Assembly: GCA_021234155.1 (NCBI GenBank)
Contig: JAJEKV010000006.1
Location: forward strand, 28,006,271 to 28,070,270
Direction of reading: 5' to 3'
DNA from: Isoetes taiwanensis
Taxonomy: Eukaryota > Streptophyta > Lycopodiopsida > Isoetales > Isoetaceae
DNA: 64,000 bases
Part shown: piece by piece, positions 48,989 to 56,800 of the stretch
Position numbering within the stretch: the first letter of the stretch is position 1
Layout: the number at the start of each line of letters is the position of its first letter
Translations under genes and position numbers: made by a program
The notes under the pieces: model-generated
Databases searched by the model: none
Told to the model about the DNA's origin: nothing
What the model saw: the letters and a program-made list of their open reading frames with translations, nothing else

Positions 48989-49140
48989 CGTGAGAATTTA
49001 TTATCCATATAATAATATACCCTAGATGATATAGCTGGCGGGAATTTCGTACGTCTGGCGTGTTATTTGAGGCTATCAATTATTCACGCTAATTTCTAAT
49101 TAACCCTATATAAATCCGGTTCACGCTCTCAAGACCTCCA
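48989..49140 (+). promoter_or_regulatory. promoter block copy 1 (TATA at 49107-49115)
   Basis: TATATAAAT at 49107-49115 is a strong plant TATA box, with a start site expected near 49140, 60 bp before the ATG at 49203. The block also has TGAGAATTTATT, CTGGCGGGAA, CTGGCGTG, ATCAATTATTCACGCTAA and TTCACGCTCTCAA. The same elements in the same order occur at 50126-50293. The GGCGTG/CACGC pieces are half-sites of the intronic palindrome. Confidence 0.7.
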
Positions 49141-49202
49141 TTCTGTCCAAATTTTTTTTTTTTTTACGCGCGCCAGGCGTTGACCCTCAAATTTCGACCT
49201 TC

Positions 49203-49608
49203 ATGAAGAACCCAGAGGTCTCCTCAAAGAGGCGTCGGGTTGAAGAACCCTCAATTCCCCCCCCCCCCATAGATTTTCTTTCCCAATTCTTCTCTGATTC
49301 CGATTCAGAGGATGAAGAGGAGGAGTTGGAGGAAGAGGAGGAGTTGTCCTCTCAAGAACACATGACCGCTCTGCTTCAGGGTTGGCTTGACCCTGAAACA
49401 GAGAATGAAATCTCTGAAGAGTCGGAGGAGGAGGAGGAGGAGAAGGAGGCGGAGGAAGAAGATTCAGAAGTAGGTCGACAATTCGACCAATTTTTAGAAT
49501 GGTTGAGAGATGAACCAGGTTTGCATGTCTGCTTTTTTTTTTTTTGCACCTTTCTTTCTTTTCTAACACATTTTTTTCTTCTTTGTTGCAGACGTGGAAG
49601 ATCAATGA
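49203..49608 (+). CDS. small acidic nuclear-type protein, two exons
   Basis: Exon 1 is 49203-49518, intron 49519-49591 (GT..TTTGTTGCAG with a long T-rich tract), exon 2 49592-49608 ending in TGA. The joined frame encodes 110 residues. It starts M-K-N-P-E-V-S-S and has a basic K-R-R-R-V, usable as a nuclear localisation signal, a P-P-P-P run, then long Asp/Glu runs (D-S-E-D-E-E-E-E and E-E-S-E-E-E-E-E-E). Between them are W-L-D-P-E-T and a C-terminal F-L-E-W-L-R-D-E-P-D-V-E-D-Q. The ATG lies 60 bp after the predicted start site. I know no family. Reading through the intron would add a Cys/Phe-rich tail that I regard as artefact. Confidence 0.6.
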
Positions 49609-49619
49609 TGCAGATCCCG

Positions 49620-50125
49620 AGCGGCCCCTTTTTTTTTTGTTTCTTACAGAAGCTTTGGACATGCCTCTGGGCATTTTTTTCCTGTAATTTTGTGAAAAGC
49701 CTTCGGGCAGCTGCTTACAAGCCTTCGGGCATCTGTACATATAACTCTTATGAATGAAATCAAACAGTTTTCTTCATAAAATTTTCTTCAAACAGTGTTC
49801 TTCAAACAATTTTTCTGTACATAAAATTATTTGAATTAAATCCAACTGTTTTCTCCAATTATTTTGTCTCCAAGCTATTTTCTCTAAAATTTTGTCTCTG
49901 CATTTGTCTCAACAAAGTATCGGGAACACTATAATCAACCACATGAGAAATCTCTGATTCATCACAGTAACCATAGGAAATTTTCCTATACGACCTAAAA
50001 CAAGTCCCCAACCCTACAAGTCATTATTTAGTCTTGATAATTTTGCCTTTAAAATCATTTTTAATTTAGCCTATATAAAATTTCTAAATTCTATTTTTTC
50101 GAATGCAATAAATGGAATAAAATGC
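49620..50125. other. 3' flank of acidic gene, no second gene seen
   Basis: A repeated CTTCGGGCA.CTG element at 49699 and 49723 and repeated TTTTCTTCA..AA pieces (49768-49810) occur here, likely 3' UTR. AATAAA-like AATGAAATCAAA follows at about 49752. No coding region is recognised. Confidence 0.4.
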
Positions 50126-50293
50126 CGTGAGAATTTATTGCATAAAATGCAATATTCTCCATATATACCATATACATGTCATGTCTGGCGGGAAGGCATG
50201 ACGAAAGGTGTTAATTCAAGCAATCAATTATTCACGCTAACTTATTTCTAATTATGCCTATATAAATCCATTTCACGCTCTCAAAGTTCCTAC
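50126..50293 (+). promoter_or_regulatory. promoter block copy 2 (TATA at 50259-50267)
   Basis: It repeats the block at 48989-49140: TGAGAATTTATT, CTGGCGGGAA, ATCAATTATTCACGCTAA, TATATAAATCC and TTCACGCTCTCAA in the same order. A start near 50290 would give a transcript whose first ATG with a sizeable frame is uncertain; M-A-G-L-I-Q-E-D at 50595 is one candidate. A GCCTGGCGTG half-site lies at 50328-50337. Confidence 0.65.
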
Positions 50294-50465
50294 ATTTTCT
50301 TCCTTCCTTCATACGATTTGCGGTTTTGCCTGGCGTGTTTGGATCCGCCCTCCTAAAATCTTAGTGAGCAGATTTATTTTCAGCAATGTTAGATGTTTGG
50401 TTTCGGCAATTCCTAACTTACTAAAAGACTCCGCCTTTTGTTCTGTAGCATCTGTAGCAGAGGAC

Positions 50466-50560
50466 ATCGGAGGCTCAGAATTAAAACCAAAAGCAGAGGA
50501 CTAAGGTCTGCGAATCCGAAAGCCTCGGAATTAAATCCAAAAGCAGAACTCAGAACTCAA
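50466..50560 (+). repeat. imperfect tandem repeat
   Basis: Two units share GAATTAAA(A/T)CCAAAAGCAGA, preceded by (G)CTC(A/G)G. The first unit begins near 50471 and the second near 50522. It lies between promoter copy 2 and the short ORF at 50595. Confidence 0.6.
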
Positions 50561-50594
50561 GGTTAGTTTTCATTTAGTTTTAAGCTGCATCTCA

Positions 50595-50687
50595 ATGGCA
50601 GGTTTAATCCAAGAAGACAAGCTTTTGCATTTGCTCGAGGCAGAGGAAGCAGATGATGTTTATGAAAACCAGAATAGTTTTTTATAA
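50595..50687 (+). CDS. very short acidic ORF (30 residues), doubtful
   Basis: The frame reads M-A-G-L-I-Q-E-D-K-L-L-H-L-L-E-A-E-E-A-D and stops at 50687. It is acidic and helical, in keeping with the neighbouring acidic proteins, and lies about 300 bp after promoter copy 2. It is too short to be certain; it could be one exon of gene G, a small peptide, or chance. Confidence 0.25.
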   Translation: MAGLIQEDKLLHLLEAEEADDVYENQNSFL

Positions 50688-50824
50688 ACTTCATCTGCTT
50701 CTTTTTGTTTCGAGTAAATTCTTGAGTTTCTCTTCCTGAATTAATCATGCTATTGCATGCAAGTTTCTATTATGAATAAGTGTAGTAGAAAGCATTAGAA
50801 AAATCTCAAAGATAACATTTGAAA

Positions 50825-50882
50825 CACGCTAAGCGTGTTCCATGCTAACCTTAGCCTTGAATATGAATACACGCTCGGCGTG
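50825..50882. repeat. two CACGC-NNN-GCGTG palindromes
   Basis: CACGCTAAGCGTG at 50825-50837 and CACGCTCGGCGTG at 50870-50882, centres 45 bp apart. The second, with the following CATTCAGCAGAGAGAGAG, is inverted at 52385-52422, where two palindromes are spaced similarly. See the inverted-repeat entry. Confidence 0.85.
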
Positions 50883-50887
50883 CATTC

Positions 50888-51005
50888 AGCAGAGAGAGAG
50901 AGAGAAAAAAAACCTGTACAGATAGATAAGTAAATAGATATTCAGCAGAGAGAGAGAAAAAAAAAACCTGTACAGATAGATAAGTAAATAGACCTGTACA
51001 GATAA
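50888..51005 (+). repeat. tandem repeat of about 55 bp with GA microsatellite
   Basis: Two units of CAGCAGAGAGAGAG, an A-run and CCTGTACAGATAGATAAG..AAATAGA, followed by a third partial CCTGTACAGATAAGG. Very similar units suggest recent slippage. Confidence 0.85.
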
Positions 51006-51159
51006 GGTTCCCAAAATGTGGATGGAGTATCGTGTACCCTATGATTTAGTGTGGTTTTGGAGTTGTATTCGTATACCTATACGTATAAATCCTACGCTGG
51101 AATATGGAGTTTGAGTCTGGGAGCATGTTCATTTTCTTCTGTATTTTCTATGTTAGGAT

Positions 51160-51196
51160 GTTAGGGTTTAGAACACGTAGTTAGGGTTTAGAACAC
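51160..51196 (+). repeat. two telo-box repeats (TTAGGGTTTAG)
   Basis: GTTAGGGTTTAGAACAC occurs at 51160-51176 and 51180-51196. The core equals the plant telomere-type telo-box (AAACCCTAA on the minus strand), common in plant promoters and first introns. It is not a telomere array. The stop of a minus ORF (51435-51181) is within it. Confidence 0.8.
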
Positions 51197-51435
51197 CTGG
51201 CGGGCATGCGGAGGCAGTCGATACAGCGGAGCGCAGAACTCGCTTCTAGCCAGATTTGAGCAATCGCTTCATTTGGAACCAAGTTTCGGCCATCTTTACG
51301 AGACTTTTGAGTTTTAGCAAGGCTTTTGTTGCAGAAATGAAGCAGCTTTTGAATTTTACCAGACATTTCTTGTTTTGGTAGCCTTGAGCTTCTTCCTGAG
51401 AGAGGTGTTTGTTCTGCCTCCTCTAGAGCTTTCAT
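51181..51435 (-). CDS. hypothetical ORF (84 codons), unknown
   Basis: Starts M-K-A-L-E-E-A-E-Q-T-P-L-S-G-R and has basic, helical middle (K-T-Q-K-S-R-K-D-G-R) and Cys-rich end (C-I-D-C-L-R-M-P-A-R-C). No family recognised. It lies opposite to the direction of gene G and may be chance. Confidence 0.25.
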   Translation of the reverse strand: MKALEEAEQTPLSGRSSRLPKQEMSGKIQKLLHFCNKSLAKTQKSRKDGRNLVPNEAIAQIWLEASSALRCIDCLRMPARCSKP

Positions 51436-51976
51436 ATATTAGCATTCACGATTAACTGGCTCCTTTGAGCAGTTGTCTTCTATGGCAATTTTGTTATTTA
51501 CAACAAGTTATTTGTAGAAACAATGAGACCTAAGCTATATCATAATTGGGTGTGGTCATTTGTGTAATCTGAAAAAATATTTATTAGGCTTTTCAACAAA
51601 AGGGCAGTTATAGTTGATACCAATTCCTGGTTTCGTTTGGGCACAATGAATGAGTAATTATGAGTTGATCAGATAGGAAATAACCATTCATATTTCAATT
51701 TCTTGAAGATAGGCTTCATCGAGAACTCATTTCTATTGGCAAGTAGGTAACAAAGGATGAGAGAAATTTGTGATTATCTGAGGATAAAGCATGGACCAGT
51801 TCTACAAGCGAGATTTTTTAATGTATCTATTCATCCAACTATTGGGTAATTTCTAAGATCTGTTGGATGTCCAATGGTGCCTTGTGTTGTGGATCTGTGA
51901 TGGGAAAAGCACTAGTCTCCTATTGTTATATCTAATTGGATTTAATTGCCTTATTCAGCTTGATCCGTCTCTGCAG

Positions 51977-53193
51977 ACCATCCAGGTGCTTCGCATTTCG
52001 GCTCTGGTGATTCCGTTAAGAATATGCGGCCTATGCAAGTTGTTGGGCAGTTGCTTGGAAGAATTCAGGTATGATTGCTCGCTGGTTTGATGGCGCTGCC
52101 CAGTGGCATAGGGGTTTCAACTCCTCTTTTGAAGTATTGTCTGTGAGACATCTCTCCTTTCAAATTATTGTCTCTGAGACGTCTGTATTCTGGCTTAGAT
52201 ATTGACTTACATATTGACTTGCACGCAATGGTTCAGGAATCATATGCTGAGGTGGAAAAGGTCATTTGACCCCATCATGGATTCTGCAGACGGTGGAGAA
52301 TGCACCAGAAGGAATATACTTGGGAATATTATAGAGATCAATGGGTATAATCAAACGATAAGGAATAACAAGTTTATAGTGTGGGTTTTTTCTCTCTCTC
52401 TGCTGAATGCACGCCGAGCGATAGTTTTCCTATATAGCAGTTTACACGCTGAGCGTGCAAACAATTTTATCCCTAGTTTCAACTTTTAAGTTAAACACGC
52501 CAGGCGTGTCTCTTAGTTTCTAAGTTTATAAATAAATAAATATAACACGCCAGGCGTGAATACTGATACTCCGCTCACTTCCTATTGATAGATGCCAAGT
52601 TACATTAATCACCCGGTTGGTGATGAAGATTCATTGGAATTACATTTGGGGCAGCAATCACACATCCCAGCTCCAGTTTCGGCTCCAATCTCTAGTCCGG
52701 CCGAGCACCAGTCTTGCAACCCCTGCAGTACTTGGATCAAGTAATGATGATGGCAGCAGAGCACAGGGCAATGATAAATCTGGGCTCTGAGGCTCTTGCA
52801 ATCGCACGGAGGCTGGCCTTCTTATCTAATCACTTCGAGAATGCAGTACATGCATTGATCGAGAGTGAATCTCGCAATCGTCAGCTCGAGATTCAAAATG
52901 AGGAGCTTCGTTGGTTAGTGACTAGCCTCTATGCCCGGATGTCTCAACATGAACCACTACCGCAAGCGGCATACGATGCAATGGCTCAACCAATGGAGCA
53001 TGACCAGGAGGTGGACCAGGAGGTGGAGCAAGAGGTGGACCAGGATGTGGACCAGGAGGTAGAGCAGGAGGTGGAGGTGGAGCAGGCGGGGGAGGTGGAG
53101 CTAGAGCCTGGGGTTTTTGCTGGGGTTTTACCTAATCCATTCACTATGCCCTGGAATGGAAATGGGAGTATCGATAGCCCAGCTACTCAGTAG
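51977..53193 (+). CDS. gene G: acidic coiled-coil protein, predicted three exons
   Basis: Candidate exons are 51977-52068 (acceptor CTCTGCAG, donor CAG-GTATG; G-A-S-H-F-G-S-G, then M-Q-V-V-G-Q-L-L-G-R-I-Q), 52237-52260 (E-S-Y-A-E-V-E-K; donor GTCATT is weak) and 52592-53193. The three join in phase. The last exon begins M-P-S-Y-I-N-H-P and moves, near 52711 at a CAG/CTG site, into the frame with V-M-M-M-A-A-E-H, a helical coiled coil (N-R-Q-L-E-I-Q-N-E-E-L-R-W-L), then tandem E-V-D-Q-E-V-E-Q repeats and a final P-F-T-M-P-W-N-G-N-G-S. If the first two exons are not part of it, 52592 is a good ATG. The intron 52261-52591 holds four CACGC-NNN-GCGTG palindromes. Function unknown. Confidence 0.45.
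52410..52558. repeat. four CACGC-NNN-GCGTG palindromes upstream of the last gene G exon
   Basis: At 52410-52422 (right arm degenerate), 52445-52457 (CACGCTGAGCGTG), 52496-52508 and 52546-52558 (both CACGCCAGGCGTG). Spacing is 35-51 bp. They lie in predicted intron 52261-52591. Confidence 0.9.
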
Positions 53194-53800
53194 ACTGGGC
53201 TTGAAACAGTAGTCTTGGATTTTGTCTGGTTTATCCAGATTATATACAATTGTAAATTTCATGTTACATACCTTTTTTAAGCGGTTTCTTGGCCATGCAA
53301 CAAATGTTCCAACACTTTCTCCAACCGTATCCCCACCGAGGTGTCTGCGAGGTAAAGCTTCATCCAGAAGTAAGCGCCTTAATCATCAGTAACTTCGGAC
53401 ATACTTATCCCCGGCGAATTCCATGACAAGTTTCGGTCGGATCGATGGAGTCGATCTTGCATAATCCTACTTTCCTTTTTCTGATTTGTAGTTAACATGA
53501 AACATTCATCTTCGACCTTAATCGCGGACAATTGCCTATTCGGATAACTTTAACGGAAATTATTGTACAAGCTATAGGAATGAGATGCTTACCGTAATTC
53601 TCAGAGCCATTCTTGAGAAGCCGATTCGAGTTCTCGAAATCACAAAGCGCTATGGAAACGCGAAAGGTCGGAAAAAATTCGAAGTTACAAGAAAGCTTAG
53701 GTTAATTACATTTTGGCGGGATAAATGTAATCAATGAAAGAACACGGTAGATTGGTTTTAAAAACTCAATGAAAGAAGTTCATTGAGACGGGTTTTTTTT
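53194..53800. other. intergenic stretch between gene G and locus E
   Basis: Begins with an AT-rich likely 3' UTR of gene G. 53280-53720 is richer in CG dinucleotides and TCGG/CGAAA pieces than its neighbours, but no frame or domain is recognised. A ten-base T-run lies at 53792-53802, just before locus E. Confidence 0.4.
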
Positions 53801-53832
53801 TTTTGAAAGTGAATCTTCGTCATTATTGTTTT

Positions 53833-56800
53833 ATGTGTCAAGAATATTTCAAAACTGCAATTTGTGTTTTCTTGAAATTCAAATTTCTCTCGCGGGTAGA
53901 AAACGCTATTTCTCGCATTGTAGAAAAAGCTATTTCTTCGAAAGTAGCTCGAAAGGCCAGATCCGAAGCGACCTTAGACTCGTTACTAAGGCGACTCGGG
54001 AGATGTCTTCTAAAACCGAGAGGTGGTCGAGGTGGGACGAGGGCCGAAGGAAGCGGTGGAAGAGGAATCTCAAAACCCGGCACTTCTCAAGTTTCAGAGG
54101 ACGTTGATCAGAATACACAGAATACACAGAACCCTACTCAAGGTATTTAATTTGCCACAGAATACACACTGCGTGGAGAATACACACTGCGTGCATGAAT
54201 TTGAGATATTTCCTTGCCTTCAGTTAATATGCTTTGCATGAGTTTGAGTTATTATGCTTTGCATGAATTTTAAGTATTACCATCAGTTAATGCTCTGATT
54301 GTCCGTTTTGTAGAACATAATTTTGCTCTGTTTTATAGAATATAGCAGTGTTAGACAGTTGGAGATAGCAATGTTCAATGAGGTTAAATAGTGTGAAATA
54401 TGGATTCATAAAGGGTATGTAGCTTAAAATGTGGATGCAAACTAATTTAGTTTCAAATTCATGCATAGCATGGTCAATAATAGGAGCTACCAACACGCCA
54501 AGCGTGAATTGTACTAATTTAGGTTTAAATGCACGCCAAGCGTGATCTCTTGTTCTGAAAAGTACTCTAAAAAATGCTCATCTTCTTTGCAAAGGCCCAA
54601 GAGGAAGAAAACCCTAATAATTCGGGTTCTAATCCTGCCAAGAAAGCAAGGGTAGACGACCCAGTGATGCAGTACCATATGATCTCACCTTCGATGATGA
54701 AGGGCCGATTCTTATAGCAAACTAATCGACCCCTTTACCGCCCGAAGAGGAAATGGACGAGGGTGCAGAGTGGTACGTTGACCTTGCCAAGACAAATGGC
54801 AAGCTCGACTTAACTCTATTCTCGAGGAAAAAGGAAGCAGACAAGATGGCCAAACAAGGGATCCTAATCTCTTGTGAGGAAGAGGATGACACCAACTGCA
54901 AATTGCTCTTGGAGATTACACATAAGCAAAAGAAAGATCCGCTTTCGGACTTACTCTTTGTAGAGCTACGCGATACAAGGATACGCTCATGAAGACAGAT
55001 GTGAACGATGAGACATGTTTTAAGTATGGTTGGCCAACCAATGTAGCAGTTACGCCAATATCTATTTGCCAAGGGGTAACAGCTGTGCGTAGAGGCATGT
55101 TCACTAAACCGACAGCAAGTCACTATTTGCAGCAAGCTAGGGAATTAGCTGACTTGAAAGCTTCTAGGAGGGTCCTAGATCTAGGGAAGGATGTTCAACC
55201 TGCAGTTGTCGAAGGCATGGAGGCTTCTGTTTTTGAGAATGAACAGGACAGGGTGGCGCATCTAGAGGCCATGAACAAGCTGAATAAATACTCTGACCAT
55301 TATCCATTGGGTCTTAAGGAAACTTTTGCGATCCATGTGAAGTCCCTCATCCGTTCACCAAGCTCCATTTATGTTAGCAGAAGATATGATCCAGCACATG
55401 CCATGGAGATTGTTCAGAGCATGATTAGTAATCCAGGTCAAATGCCTATGCCAGCGGATGTGTTACCTTGGGATATGATCTCGAACAAGCCCTCTGAGTG
55501 GACGAACTTCGAGGAGGTAATGTCAAAGGATAACATTAAATTCGTCTTCATCGACGGGCAGCATTCTATTGAGGCATGTAAGGCCCTCATCGGCAAAAGT
55601 AACAAACAAAGGTCAAAACGCGTTCTACAATCACTATATCATTATAGGAGGTGTCATTATCTTGGATGCCGAAGATTTCACCGCAGATTTACCGAGATTA
55701 GTGCAACTTTGAATGAAATGGGGAAGACATTTCTATACAAAAGGTAACTAACTGTATTAGGATGTTAGCACTTTCATATTCACGCCAGGCATTCATTCAA
55801 ATGAAACCAATTCACGCCAGGCGTGATTTCCTGTAATGAAACCAAATCACACCAGGCGTGCTTTCAAATCAAACCAACCACGCCAGCGTGAATGTTAAAG
55901 CACGCCGGGTGAATTGATTTGATTTGAAAGCACGCTGGCGTGATTTCAATTCATTTGAAATCACGCCTGGCGTGAATTCAACCGATTCGAAAGCACGCCT
56001 GGCGTGAATTGCATTGGTATTTAATTCATTTCACGCCAGGCGTGCTTTGAGGTTGATCTTTTCTATTGAAATCGCGCCCGGCGTGTTTCTTGTGTCTGAT
56101 ACTGATTCAATGCCCGTACTTTTTTTGGCAGTCCATACATTGGAGCAACCACGCCACGCGGGCCAACGATGGGTGGAATATGGCTGCCCATTACCCACCG
56201 CATGTGGCGGGTCAAAGTCCGAGGCTTTCAAGCTGCTTTGGAGCGGACTGTCGCGGACAATTATCTGAGAAGAAGAAAACCGCAAGAAAATCAAAGAAAA
56301 AGGTGGTGATGACATTGCGCATCCTTCGAAAGTTCATCTAGCGTGTCAGCCCAACAGACTCGTATAAGATTGTGTTTTGTAAGGACACGATGGCAAAAGT
56401 GGAATGAATGCAGGGGACGCTTTATGCACAAGGGAAGCCGCCGATACTATGGGTAGGGTGCCTCCTATTGATGTAAGCATCTTTGACTTGAATGTGTGGA
56501 GAGATGAGAAAGACTCGGGGGGGCTAGGATTATTTGGAGACCATTTGGGTTTTAGACCGTTTAAAGAATGAAGTCTTATACAAGAAGAGTGCTTTCACTA
56601 AGGATAGGATGTCCTTCGTTGAGTCTGTGCTGACCATGTGAAGGATGTAACGCACAATGAAGTCAACCTGTAGGAGCTGAGTTACAAAGGCTATCGGAGG
56701 GGGATGTGGCATTATCCGGAAATTGGATTCTTTGGACAAATACAAGGTCAAGAATGATGACATCAAGAAGTTTGTATTACGGTCAAAGGACTTCCTAAAG

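Larger units (their letters stand above)
50870..52422. repeat. inverted repeat pair bounding a 1.5-kb segment
   Basis: The left arm (50870-50916: CACGCTCGGCGTGCATTCAG, then CAGAGAGAGAG and an A-run) is the reverse complement of the right arm (52382-52422: GGGTTTTTTCTCTCTCTCTG, then CTGAATGCACGCCGAGCG). Each arm is followed outward by another palindrome (50825-50837; 52445-52457). The enclosed segment holds the first two gene G exons and telo-box repeats. Confidence 0.75.

Noticed and set aside
49201-49740. Minus-strand 179-codon ORF with proline runs
   Set aside because: It is antisense to the Asp/Glu-rich exon and its T-rich intron; the poly-Pro arises from GAG/GAA repeats read backwards.
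51160-51196. Interstitial telomere array
   Set aside because: Only two TTAGGGTTTAG units within a 20-bp repeat; more like telo-boxes.
53803-54150. Bacterial contamination because of ParB-like gene nearby
   Set aside because: Introns, SINE, copia insertion and AT-rich flanks are eukaryotic, and a second family member sits beside plant CYP74.
54023-54241. Alternative 72-codon ORF overlapping locus E exon 1
   Set aside because: It runs past the predicted donor into AT-rich intron sequence and does not join any later exon in phase.
55781-56085. CRISPR array
   Set aside because: The repeats are only 13 bp, vary in centre and arms, have irregular spacing, occur on both orientations and lie in a eukaryotic intron. 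There are no cas genes.
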